Source: Actinomycetota bacterium
Lineage (GTDB): Bacteria > Actinomycetota > Acidimicrobiia > Acidimicrobiales > Ilumatobacteraceae
Assembly (NCBI GenBank): GCA_030645495.1
Contig: JAUSLV010000024.1
Coordinates: forward strand, 1-39,348
Direction of reading: 5' to 3'
Length of the DNA stretch: 39,348 nt
In this document: positions 23,790-31,514 of the stretch, piece after piece
Layout: each line of letters starts with the position of its first letter
Position numbering within the stretch: the first letter of the stretch is position 1
The notes under the pieces: generated by a model
The model's database searches: none
What the model was told of the DNA's origin: nothing
Seen by the model: only the letters and a program-made list of their open reading frames with translations
Position numbers and translations under genes: made by a program

Positions 23790-25300
23790 CCGATGATGAG
23801 CGGCGAGTGGAGCGGCGAGTGCGCCGCGAGGCCCAGGAGTGGATGCACGTGGTGGCCGAGTCGGTGGTGGAGAGCATCGTCGGCGTCGACCTCGACGGTC
23901 GCATCGTGTTCGCCAACAGCCGGGCGCGCGCGCTGTTCGGCGACGCACCGCTCTCGCCGCTGATCGGACGATCGGCAGCCGAGCTCATCTCCGACCAGTC
24001 ACCCGCCCAGATCGCCACCCTGATCAGCAAGGCGGAGTCCGGTGACCCCAGCGGCCGGCTCGAGATGGTTGCCAGATCGGCCACCGGCGAGCAGATCCCC
24101 CTCGACATCACGTTCTCTCCGGCACACCTCGACGGCCGTCGGGTGTACATCGCCAGCGGCCGCGACCTCACCGATCAGCGCCGGGCACAGCGCGCGCTCG
24201 AGCGGATCAGCCAGCAGCAGCACCTGATCCTCACCTCGTCGGCCGACGGCATCGTGCAGATCGACCGAACGGGAATCGTGGTGTATGCGAACCCCTCGGC
24301 CCATCGCATCCTTCGCCGACGGGTCGGCTCGATGCACGGGCACAGCCTGCACACGATGACGCACCGCGCCGACGACGAAGGGCGAGTGGAACCGTGGGTG
24401 TCGTCGAAGATCTGGCGAACGCTGGAGGACGGTGAGATCCTGTCCAACCAGCGCGACATGTTCGCTCGTGCCGACGGGTTGCCGATCCCGGTGTCGTTCA
24501 CGTCGGCCCCGATCATCGAGGATGGAGCTACCTCCGGCGCCGTCGTGGTGTTCACCGACGTCTCCGAACAGGCGGCAGTGGAGCGCGCCAAGGAAGAGTT
24601 CGTCTCGCTGGTCAGCCATGAGTTGCGAACACCGCTCACGTCGTTGAAGGGATCGCTCGGCCTGCTCACGGGCGGGGTGTTCGGGCCGCTCCCCGACGAA
24701 GCTCAAGAGATGCTGCAGCTCGCGGTGTCGAACACGGATCGTCTCGTGCGGCTGGTCAACGACATCCTCGACCTCCAACGGGTGGACGACGGTCGGTTGC
24801 AGCTGCACCTGCAGCCGCATCGCCTCGGCCAGTTGGTCGACGACGCGGTGTCCACGGTCGCCGGGTTGTACGCCAGCCGAGGTGTGCTGCTGCAGCCCAG
24901 CGGGTCAGCGCTCGACGACCTCGACGTGGTGTGCGACGGCGACCGCATCGTGCAGGTGCTCACGAACCTGCTGGGCAACGCGGCCAAGTTCTCCGCGCCA
25001 GGCACCACCGTCGTCGTCACCTCGAATCTCGATCCCGGGGCTGGCGACATCGTCATCGACGTCACCGATCAAGGGCGCGGCATCCCCCACGAACGCCTCG
25101 AACAGATCTTCGAGCGCTTCGAGCAGGTCGATTCCTCCGACGCGCGCCATGGCAGCGGCAGCGGTCTGGGCCTCACCATTTCGCGAGTGCTGGTGGAGAT
25201 GCACGGCGGGTGGTTGACGGTGGTCAGCGAGCAGGGCAAGGGCTCGGTGTTCTCGGCGAGGCTGCCGATCGCCGGACCACCACAGGAGGCCGAGCAATGA
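23786..25300 (+). CDS. Cytoplasmic PAS-PAS hybrid-less sensor histidine kinase
   Basis: A 504-aa kinase without membrane segments. Two PAS domains (about 15-135 and 145-255; the first includes VDLDGRIVFANSRARALFG) precede HisKA with phosphoacceptor His278 (VSHELRTPLTSLKG) and a HATPase domain with the N-box LLGNAAKFS, G1 DQGRGIPHERL and G2 GSGSGLGLTIS. It should autophosphorylate in response to an internal signal such as a ligand or redox state sensed by PAS. It overlaps the genes on both sides, so its partners are the adjacent receivers: the glycosyltransferase fusion and the single-domain regulator. Confidence 0.94.
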   Translation: MTDDERRVERRVRREAQEWMHVVAESVVESIVGVDLDGRIVFANSRARALFGDAPLSPLIGRSAAELISDQSPAQIATLISKAESGDPSGRLEMVARSATGEQIPLDITFSPAHLDGRRVYIASGRDLTDQRRAQRALERISQQQHLILTSSADGIVQIDRTGIVVYANPSAHRILRRRVGSMHGHSLHTMTHRADDEGRVEPWVSSKIWRTLEDGEILSNQRDMFARADGLPIPVSFTSAPIIEDGATSGAVVVFTDVSEQAAVERAKEEFVSLVSHELRTPLTSLKGSLGLLTGGVFGPLPDEAQEMLQLAVSNTDRLVRLVNDILDLQRVDDGRLQLHLQPHRLGQLVDDAVSTVAGLYASRGVLLQPSGSALDDLDVVCDGDRIVQVLTNLLGNAAKFSAPGTTVVVTSNLDPGAGDIVIDVTDQGRGIPHERLEQIFERFEQVDSSDARHGSGSGLGLTISRVLVEMHGGWLTVVSEQGKGSVFSARLPIAGPPQEAEQ

Positions 25301-25674
25301 CCCGACGACTGCTGCTGGTGGACGACGACGACGGCGTGCGCCTGGTGGCCCGCACCGCGCTGGAGCGCGTGGGCGGATGGGCGGTGACGGCGGTGTCATC
25401 CGGCGAAGAGGCGCTCGGCCAGGCCGCCACCGATCCACCCGACGCGATCCTGCTCGACGTGATGATGCCCGGGCTCGACGGGCCGGCCACGCTCGCCGAG
25501 CTGCGGACCAATCCGCTCACCGCGCACATCCCGGTGATCTTCCTCACCGCCAAGGCACGCACCACCCATCACGCCCGGCTGCTCGAGCTAGGGGCGTCGG
25601 GCGTGCTGGTGAAACCGTTCGATCCGATGCAGTTGTCCAACGAGGTCGCGGCCGTGCTCGGTTTCGGGCCGTGA
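25297..25674 (+). CDS. Single-domain response regulator
   Basis: A 125-aa receiver with no output domain: LLLVDDDDG acidic pocket, phosphoacceptor Asp54 in LLDVMMPGLDG, Thr in VIFLTAKA and Lys in LVKPFDP. Stand-alone receivers often shuttle phosphate in a phosphorelay. The ATG overlaps the kinase stop (ATGA) and its own stop overlaps the HPt start (GTGA), consistent with a kinase-receiver-HPt-receiver chain ending at the glycosyltransferase fusion. Confidence 0.93.
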   Translation: MTRRLLLVDDDDGVRLVARTALERVGGWAVTAVSSGEEALGQAATDPPDAILLDVMMPGLDGPATLAELRTNPLTAHIPVIFLTAKARTTHHARLLELGASGVLVKPFDPMQLSNEVAAVLGFGP

Positions 25675-25976
25675 GCCTCGACGACATCATCCGCCAACTG
25701 TGGCATGAGCACTGCGATAGTGCCCTGCGCCTGGCCGACGAGCTGGTCGCGCTCGCATCGGCAGCGGAGCCGTCGATCGAGGCCCGTGAGCGTGGCCACC
25801 GGGCAGCGCACCAACTGGCCGGGAGCCTGGGCATGTACGGCATGGCTGACGGCAGCGAGTTGGCCGGGCAACTGGAGGATCACCTGCTGCCGGGAGCCGA
25901 CGCGAGCATCGACGCCACCGAGTTCGCACGCATCGCCGGCAACCTGCGCCGGGTGGTTCTGCACGGCCCGCGCTGA
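25671..25976 (+). CDS. HPt (histidine phosphotransfer) protein
   Basis: A 101-aa all-helical protein. Residues 43-53 read HRAAHQLAGSL, followed by GMYG; this matches the HPt motif (AHxLKGSAxxxG) with His47 as the likely phospho-carrier. The usual Lys after the His is replaced by Ala. The GTG start overlaps the stop of the response regulator gene. It completes the set of phosphorelay parts in four consecutive genes. The fix operon starts 43 bp later. Confidence 0.85.
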   Translation: MSLDDIIRQLWHEHCDSALRLADELVALASAAEPSIEARERGHRAAHQLAGSLGMYGMADGSELAGQLEDHLLPGADASIDATEFARIAGNLRRVVLHGPR

Positions 25977-26006
25977 TCGGGCGAGGGAGTTGGCGGGTCG
26001 GCCCTC

Positions 26007-26012
26007 TAATCT
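26007..26012 (+). promoter_or_regulatory. Putative -10 element of the fix operon
   Basis: TAATCT, seven bases, then ATG at 26020. This suggests a separate leaderless start for fixB, distinct from the phosphorelay operon 43 bp upstream. Confidence 0.5.
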
Positions 26013-26019
26013 GCTCACG

Positions 26020-26967
26020 ATGATCGCCGTCGTGGTCGTGAGGTCGGGGCAGCTCCCGGCAGGGGCAGCAGAAGCCGTCGCCGAGTGCGATGGCCGCGCC
26101 ATGCTCGTGGGCACCGGCACGGTCGAGGCCGCGGCCGGCCTGGCCGGCGTCTCCGCTGAAGTGGCGTGCGCCGAGCTGGGCGATGCACCACTGGCAACCG
26201 GCGGCGCCGGTGTGTTCCGCCCCGCCGCGCTGGCCGCTGCGCTGGCAGGACTGTTGGCCGACGAGCCCATGGTGGTGTTGCCGGCCTCGCCCGACGGCCG
26301 CGACCTCGCGCCGCGCCTGGCCGCACTGCTGCACCGCCCGTTGTGGGCCGGGGCGGTGCAGGTCACGGAGGCGCGAGTGGATCTCGCCCGCAACGGCAGC
26401 ACCGAGCTGCACCGGGTGTCGCCCGGCGCGGCGTTCGTGGCCACCCTGCAGCCTGGTGTGCGCGGCGTGGCGGTTGCCGCGGGTGCGGCCGCCCCCGCGA
26501 TCGTGCAGGTGGCCGTGAACCTGGGCGACCTGTTCGAGATCGACGCCAAGGTCACCGAAGTGCTGCCCCCCGACCCGGCCACCATCGACCTGGCCGAGGC
26601 CGAGCGGATCGTGGGCGGCGGCGCCGGGCTCGACTCCACCGAGCGGATGGCGCAGCTGTCGCGCGTGGGCCTGGCGCTCGGGGCCAGCATGGGCGCAACG
26701 CGTGTGGTCACCGACCGCGGCTGGGCGCCGCACGCCCGCCAGATCGGCACCACCGGTGTCGTCATCGACCCCGATCTGTACCTTGCGTTCGGCATCAGCG
26801 GCGCGGTGCAGCACACCAGCGGCCTGGGCAATCCGCAGCACATCATCTCGGTCAACACCGACGGCCACTGCCCGATGATGCAGCTCGCCGACCTGGCGAT
26901 CACCGCCGATGCGAACGCCACGCTCGCCGAGCTGGAGACGTTGCTGTCCAGTGGGGCCGGCTCGTGA
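26020..26967 (+). CDS. fixB: Electron transfer flavoprotein alpha subunit, FixB-type
   Basis: A 315-aa ETF-alpha family protein. The C-terminal FAD domain has QIGTTGVVIDPDLYLAFGIS followed by GAVQH, and VNTDGHCPMMQLADLAITAD, matching the ETF-alpha FAD signature. Together with FixA it forms the flavin electron carrier that accepts electrons and passes them to FixC. The true start is the ATG at 26020; the open frame before it covers the HPt gene. It heads a fixB-fixC-fixX-fixA operon and overlaps fixC by GTGA. Actinobacterial copies are sometimes linked to mycofactocin genes, and mftE/mftF lie 6 kb downstream. Confidence 0.92.
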   Translation: MIAVVVVRSGQLPAGAAEAVAECDGRAMLVGTGTVEAAAGLAGVSAEVACAELGDAPLATGGAGVFRPAALAAALAGLLADEPMVVLPASPDGRDLAPRLAALLHRPLWAGAVQVTEARVDLARNGSTELHRVSPGAAFVATLQPGVRGVAVAAGAAAPAIVQVAVNLGDLFEIDAKVTEVLPPDPATIDLAEAERIVGGGAGLDSTERMAQLSRVGLALGASMGATRVVTDRGWAPHARQIGTTGVVIDPDLYLAFGISGAVQHTSGLGNPQHIISVNTDGHCPMMQLADLAITADANATLAELETLLSSGAGS

Positions 26968-28283
26968 GCACTCCCACACTCGGCCTCGACTGCGACGTGA
27001 TCGTGGTGGGCGGCGGCCCCGCCGGGTCGTGCGCCGCGCTGGTCGCCGCCCGTGCGGGGCTGGATGTCGTGCTGATCGAGCGCGGCCCGTTCCCCGGCAG
27101 CAAGAACATGTACGGCGGCGTGGTGTATCCGCGCATCCTCGACTCGCTGATCCCCGAGTGGTGGTTGGAGGCCCCGATCCAGCGGTGGGTCACGCGGCGC
27201 AGCACGATGCTGCTCACCGACACCCAGGCGATGACGGTGGATTTCCGCAGCGAGGCGTGGGGCCGGCCGCCCTACAACGGCGCCACCGCGTTCCGCCCCG
27301 ACTGGGACTTCTGGCTGGCCGGCCACGCCGAGGCCGCCGGCGCGCAGATCCTCACGAGCACCACCGTCACCGGCCTCATCCGTGATGCCTCCGGCGCCGT
27401 GGTGGGCGTGCACACCGACCGGCCCGACGGCGACCTGCGCGCTCGCGTGGTCATCGCCTGCGACGGCGTGAACAGCTTCCTGGCCAAGGAGGCCGGGCTG
27501 TACACGCACACCGACGCGAAGCACTTCACGCTCGGCGTGAAAGAGACGCTGGCCCTGCCCGAGGAAGTGATCGACGAGCGGTTCAACGTGCGCGACCGCC
27601 AGGGGGTCGACATCGAGATCCTCGGTGGCACCTCCGGCGTGAACGGCGGCGGGTTCATCTACACCAACCTCGACACGCTGGCCGTTGGTGTGGTGCTGAA
27701 GCTGCCCGCGCTGGCCGCGCAGAAGGCCCGGCCGGAAGACATCATCGCCACCCTCAAGGCGCACCCGGCGATCGCCCCGCTGGTGCAGGGCGCAGAGCTG
27801 AAGGAGTACAGCGCACACGTCATTCCCGAGGCCGGCTTGGAGATGATGCCGAAGATGACGATGCCCGGCATGCTCGTGGCCGGCGACGCCGCGGCCCTGT
27901 GCCTGGCCGCGGGCATCTGGCTGGAAGGCGTGAACTTCGCGATGGCCAGCGGGATGTACGCCGGCGAGGCCGTGATCGAGGCGATCAAGGCCGGCGACCT
28001 CGGTTCGAAGGGTCTGGCGGGCTACGAGCGACGGCTGCGCGACACGTTCGTGCTTCGCGACCATCGCAAGCTGCGCCGCGCGCCGAAGCTGGTGCTCAGC
28101 GACCGGGTGCAGCACCTCTACCCGGCGATGGTGGCCAACACCGTCGAGCGGATGTTCCGCGTCGACAACCCTGCGCCGAAGCCGGGCGTGCGCCGCATCC
28201 TGCGCGAAGAGCGCAAGCGTGCGGGCGTGAAGTTGAGCGATCTGGCTCGTGACGGCTGGAACGGGTTCAGGAGCTTCGGGTGA
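26964..28283 (+). CDS. fixC: ETF:quinone oxidoreductase-like flavoprotein FixC
   Basis: A 439-aa FAD-dependent oxidoreductase. The Rossmann motif VVGGGPAGSCAALVAARAGL (15-34) is followed by GSKNMYGGVVYPR, typical of FixC. A second FAD contact, GDAAALCLAAGIW, lies in the C-terminal third. FixC links the FixAB flavoprotein to quinone and, with FixX, to ferredoxin-level acceptors. The GTG start overlaps the fixB stop; fixX follows after 7 bp. Length and motifs are normal for the family. Confidence 0.94.
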   Translation: MSTPTLGLDCDVIVVGGGPAGSCAALVAARAGLDVVLIERGPFPGSKNMYGGVVYPRILDSLIPEWWLEAPIQRWVTRRSTMLLTDTQAMTVDFRSEAWGRPPYNGATAFRPDWDFWLAGHAEAAGAQILTSTTVTGLIRDASGAVVGVHTDRPDGDLRARVVIACDGVNSFLAKEAGLYTHTDAKHFTLGVKETLALPEEVIDERFNVRDRQGVDIEILGGTSGVNGGGFIYTNLDTLAVGVVLKLPALAAQKARPEDIIATLKAHPAIAPLVQGAELKEYSAHVIPEAGLEMMPKMTMPGMLVAGDAAALCLAAGIWLEGVNFAMASGMYAGEAVIEAIKAGDLGSKGLAGYERRLRDTFVLRDHRKLRRAPKLVLSDRVQHLYPAMVANTVERMFRVDNPAPKPGVRRILREERKRAGVKLSDLARDGWNGFRSFG

Positions 28284-28290
28284 TTTGCGC

Positions 28291-28629
28291 ATGAGTACCA
28301 CTCCCCCCACCAACCGGCCCACCGAGATGCTCGAACCCCACGCGTGGGGCGGCATGTCGTTCCAGGAGCGGATGGCCACGGCCGAGTTCCGCATCCACCA
28401 CGAACCGCACATCGTCGTCGACGGGTCGGTGTGTTCCGACTGCAGCACCCGCGAGTGCGTGGTGGCCTGCCCGGCATCGCTGTTCGTGCCCACCAGCGAC
28501 GGCGGCATCGTGTTCAACCACGAGCAGTGCTTCGAGTGCGGCACCTGCTACCTGGTGTGCAACCGCGAGGGTGCGATCAGCTGGAACTACCCCGAGGGCG
28601 GGCACGGCATCGTGTTCCGGCGCACATGA
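28291..28629 (+). CDS. fixX: Ferredoxin-like protein FixX
   Basis: A 112-aa iron-sulfur protein. Cysteines are arranged as CSDCSTRECVVACPASL and CFECGTCYLVC; the second is a standard CxxCxxCxxxC 4Fe-4S motif. This matches FixX, the electron-transfer partner of FixC. About 45 residues precede the first Cys, a little longer than minimal FixX; the ATG at 28291 (MSTTPPTNRPTEMLEPHAWG) is the first start after the fixC stop. fixA follows after 7 bp. Confidence 0.93.
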   Translation: MSTTPPTNRPTEMLEPHAWGGMSFQERMATAEFRIHHEPHIVVDGSVCSDCSTRECVVACPASLFVPTSDGGIVFNHEQCFECGTCYLVCNREGAISWNYPEGGHGIVFRRT

Positions 28630-28636
28630 GGCGCGC

Positions 28637-29440
28637 ATGACCATCGGTTCGATCGTCGCCTGCCTGAAGTGGGTCGCCCACCCGGGCGAGCCGAACGACG
28701 AGCGCTTCGCGGGCATGAGCCCGGCCGACCAGTCGGCGCTCGAGTTCGCGCTGCAGCAGGGCGCGGCGATGGGTGTGGGCGTGGTGGCCGTCACCGTCGG
28801 CCCGGCCGGCGCCGAACGGGTGCTGCGCGACGCGCTGGCGTGCGGTGTCGCTCGGGCGGTGCGCATCCATTCCGCGCGGCCGATGCAGTCCGACGACGTG
28901 GCCGCGGCGATCGCGGCCGTGATCCCCGATGCGACGTGGGTGTGGTGCGGCGACTACTCGCTCGACCGTGGCAGCGGCAGCGTTCCCGCGTTCCTCGCCG
29001 GCCGCCTGGCCGCGCAGCAGGCGCTGGGGATCATCTCGGTCTCGCGCTCGGCGGACGGCGTCATCGAGGCCACCCGCCGCCTCGATGGCGGCCGACGCGA
29101 GCTGTTGTCCGTCGCCGCGCCCGCGGTGGTCAGCGTGGAGGGTGCCACCGCCCACCTGCGCCGTGCCGGCCTGGCCGCGCTGCGTGCCGCCGGCAAGGCC
29201 CCGATCGAAGTCGTGCAGTCGTCCACCCCGGCCGCGCCGTACGACGCGGTGGTGCATCCCTATCGGCCGCGTGCCCGTGCGCTGGCCGCGCCGGCAGGCG
29301 ATGCAGCCCTCGACCGGTTGCGTGCGTTGACCGACGCCGGCGCCGCCGTGTCGGCCCGAGGCGAACAGGTCACGCTCGAACCCGCCGCCGCCGCGGCGAA
29401 GATCGTCGACGCGTTGAAGTCCTGGGGCTACCTGGCCTGA
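28637..29440 (+). CDS. fixA: Electron transfer flavoprotein beta subunit, FixA-type
   Basis: A 267-aa ETF-beta family protein starting MTIGSIVACLKWVAHPGEPN. The nucleotide-binding segment is WVWCGDYSLDRGSGSVPAF, with LAGRLAAQQALGIISV after it, as in bifurcating-type FixA. The gene is last in the operon instead of first (usual order fixABCX). A hairpin terminator follows at 29464. No nif gene is visible, so a role in nitrogen fixation is not suggested; reductant supply or fatty-acid/alcohol oxidation are alternatives. Confidence 0.92.
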   Translation: MTIGSIVACLKWVAHPGEPNDERFAGMSPADQSALEFALQQGAAMGVGVVAVTVGPAGAERVLRDALACGVARAVRIHSARPMQSDDVAAAIAAVIPDATWVWCGDYSLDRGSGSVPAFLAGRLAAQQALGIISVSRSADGVIEATRRLDGGRRELLSVAAPAVVSVEGATAHLRRAGLAALRAAGKAPIEVVQSSTPAAPYDAVVHPYRPRARALAAPAGDAALDRLRALTDAGAAVSARGEQVTLEPAAAAAKIVDALKSWGYLA

Positions 29441-29463
29441 GCACTGAGCCGGCCGGGCCGGGC

Positions 29464-29489
29464 CGGGGGCGTGCACTGTTTGGCCCCCG
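29464..29489. terminator. Hairpin terminator between fixA and the convergent anti-sigma-like gene
   Basis: CGGGGGC - 12-base loop - GCCCCCG, a perfect 7-bp GC stem in the 82-bp convergent gap, with no T tract. It could serve both converging transcripts. Confidence 0.5.
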
Positions 29490-29522
29490 TCTCGTCGTTC
29501 CGATTTCGAATTGACCGGACGC

Positions 29523-30866
29523 TCAGCAACAGAGGGGACGGAAGTCGACGTTGTTCCCCTCTGCGTCCGTGGTGCGCGACCCAACTGGCTGTTGGAAGGC
29601 GTAGGCCGACCACCCGTCCTGCGGGGGCGTGAGCGCCACCGGCGTGTCCGGCGAACCGTCGCCCTTGGTGACCGACAGGCTGTGGCCCACCTGGACGATC
29701 CCGTACACGGTCTGCAGCGACGACTCGTAGTCGCTGCCCCACAGCACGATCACCGGCATGTCGTAGGCGGTCAACCCGTCGCACCCGCCGACCTGCCCAT
29801 CGGCAAGAAGGGTGCAGATGCCCGACGCACCGACCTGCAGGCTGATCGACGTGCCGTCCCCGAGCGTGATCGGCCCGTACGTCGCATCGAGGCCATCGGG
29901 AGCCACGATCGAGAGCGTGCTGGTGGTGCTTGTGGTCGGAACCAGCGGCACGTTCGCCACTGCATCCAGCACTTGCACGGCGACGCTCTGCAGCAGCACC
30001 ACGGTCGTGACGCCGGAAGTTGCGCTGGTGAGGCGAACGGCGTAGCCCGTCGGGCTGATCGCCCACAGTGCTGGCAGTCCGCCGTAGTAGCCAACTTGAC
30101 CAACCACCCGAGTCGCCGGCCGAGGGTAGACGGAGGTGAGAACACGCACCCGTGTGCGGATCGCATCTTGCGCCCCTAGTTCGAACGTGTAGTCCGAAGC
30201 CGAGGCCTCGAAACCTTGTGGCGCGTCACCCAGCTGACTCGCCAAGAGCGCGAGCATCGCCTGCGGGTCGATCGCATTCGCGTTCCACTCGCTCACCGAG
30301 AGCAGTTCGGCCCCGGGCACGGCGGCGCTGATCTGCTCCAGTTCGGCCGGCTCGACCTGCGAGTCGTTCCCGGTGTCGCACCGGGGCGGAGTGACGGCGA
30401 ACGGCGCTTGGCCTTTGTCCACGTCGCAGGTCACTTCCACTGCCGGCGCCGACCCGCCGGTGACGACGATCTCCAGCGCCTTGCCGTCGTTCGGGTCGAT
30501 GGCCACGAAGGTGATGCCATCCAGGCCGACCGCCGTCAACGCCAGGTACTCGAACCGCTCGGGCACGGCCGCGCGCAGCAGCGGGTACCACGCGGGCACC
30601 GCGGTGGTGGACGCCACGGTGGTGTCGGTGCCGCCGATCGTGCCGGACCGGTCGTCGCGACCCACCACAAAGGCGATCGCCACGACACACGCGGCCACGG
30701 CCAATGCACCGACACCCACCCAGCGTCGGTCCCGCACTTCGTGCGTGACCCACCGGCGGCCAACCGGGGGCGCGTCCACCACGTCCACCACGCCGACCTG
30801 TTCGATCAGCTGGGGGATCATCTCGTCGAACGTCACGCGCAGGCGGCGTTCCAGGTCGGTGCTCAT
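29523..30866 (-). CDS. Membrane protein coupled to an ECF sigma factor (probable anti-sigma-type partner)
   Basis: A 447-aa protein: ~48 cytoplasmic residues (MSTDLERRLRVTFDEMIPQL onward), one membrane span (about 49-68, VGVGALAVAACVVAIAFVVG) and a ~370-residue external region rich in short strands, ending PLCC. The ATG overlaps the sigma-factor stop (ATGA), the usual position for a regulator of an actinobacterial ECF sigma factor. I see no zinc-binding anti-sigma motif (HxxxCxxC) in the short cytoplasmic part, so anti-sigma function is inferred from position and topology only. Confidence 0.72.
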   Translation of the reverse strand: MSTDLERRLRVTFDEMIPQLIEQVGVVDVVDAPPVGRRWVTHEVRDRRWVGVGALAVAACVVAIAFVVGRDDRSGTIGGTDTTVASTTAVPAWYPLLRAAVPERFEYLALTAVGLDGITFVAIDPNDGKALEIVVTGGSAPAVEVTCDVDKGQAPFAVTPPRCDTGNDSQVEPAELEQISAAVPGAELLSVSEWNANAIDPQAMLALLASQLGDAPQGFEASASDYTFELGAQDAIRTRVRVLTSVYPRPATRVVGQVGYYGGLPALWAISPTGYAVRLTSATSGVTTVVLLQSVAVQVLDAVANVPLVPTTSTTSTLSIVAPDGLDATYGPITLGDGTSISLQVGASGICTLLADGQVGGCDGLTAYDMPVIVLWGSDYESSLQTVYGIVQVGHSLSVTKGDGSPDTPVALTPPQDGWSAYAFQQPVGSRTTDAEGNNVDFRPLCC

Positions 30867-31300
30867 CGCAGTTCCTCCTCCAGGTGTCGCAGGGCGCGGT
30901 GCAACGTGCTCTTCACCGAGCCGACGGGCCAGCCGAGCGCGTCGGCGATCCCCTCCACGGTCATGTCATTCCAGTAGCGCAGCACCACGACGGCGCGTTG
31001 CTTGGCGGGCAGTTGTTGCACCACGGCCCAGGTCTCGTCGATCTCCGGTGTGCTCGCCACCGGCGGCGGGGTCAGCGGGTGGGCGGCAGCCACCTTGCGG
31101 CGGCGCACCCGGTTGATCGCCAGGTTGATCACCGACCGCTGCAGGTAGCCCTCGGGGTTGTCCACCCGTTGGGCATGGCGCTGCAGGCCGACGAACGCGT
31201 CCTGCACGATCTCTTCGGCCGCGCCCGGGTCGAGCGTGATCGCCGCGGCCAAGCCCAGCAGGCGTCGCCGCTGCGCCACGTAGATCGAGTCGACCCTCAC
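30863..31300 (-). CDS. ECF RNA polymerase sigma factor
   Basis: A 145-aa sigma-70 family factor. Region 2 contains LGLAAAITLDPGAAEEIVQD followed by AFVGLQRHAQ; region 4 contains LPAKQRAVVVLRYWNDMTVE and the DNA-reading helix WPVGSVKSTLHRALRHL. This is the SigE/SigM-like actinobacterial type, slightly short at the N-terminus. The GTG at 31300 is chosen because a GGAACC-N17-GTCAGG promoter places transcription start at about this codon; the upstream open frame crosses the hairpin repeats and is not coding. It probably controls itself and the membrane protein it overlaps. Confidence 0.87.
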   Translation of the reverse strand: MRVDSIYVAQRRRLLGLAAAITLDPGAAEEIVQDAFVGLQRHAQRVDNPEGYLQRSVINLAINRVRRRKVAAAHPLTPPPVASTPEIDETWAVVQQLPAKQRAVVVLRYWNDMTVEGIADALGWPVGSVKSTLHRALRHLEEELR

Positions 31301-31308
31301 ATCAATGA

Positions 31309-31337
31309 CCTGACAGCCGACACCCCGAAATGGTTCC
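31309..31337 (-). promoter_or_regulatory. ECF-type promoter of the sigma-factor operon
   Basis: On the minus strand the -35 GGAACC (31337-31332) is separated by 17 bp from a GTCAGG -10 (31314-31309). This fits the classical SigE-like consensus (GGAAC-N16/17-GTC/GTT) and suggests autoregulation. Predicted transcription start is at or next to the GTG. Confidence 0.65.
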
Positions 31338-31371
31338 ACACCCTCCGCACCCAGGCCCGCCCCCTCAGGGT

Positions 31372-31490
31372 TTTGTGGCACACCACAAGCGCACGTGTCA
31401 CTTGTGGTGTGCCTCAAACCGGGCCCGGTCGCACCCCTCCAGATTTGTGGCACGCCACAGACGGACGTTTCGTTCATGGCGTGCCACAAA
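31372..31490. repeat. Tandem pair of diverged 57-bp hairpin repeats
   Basis: Two copies of the same unit, starting at 31372 and 31444. Unit 1 pairs TTTGTGGCACACCACAAG with CTTGTGGTGTGCCTCAAA (17 of 18 bases). Unit 2 pairs TTTGTGGCACGCCA with TGGCGTGCCACAAA (14 of 14). Both are followed by a CGGGCCCGG-like tail. They sit in the 214-bp gap between the MFS stop and the sigma promoter, so they could be tandem terminators or members of a dispersed palindromic repeat family. Confidence 0.75.
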
Positions 31491-31514
31491 CTCGGGCCGG
31501 GCGGGCGGCGAGGG

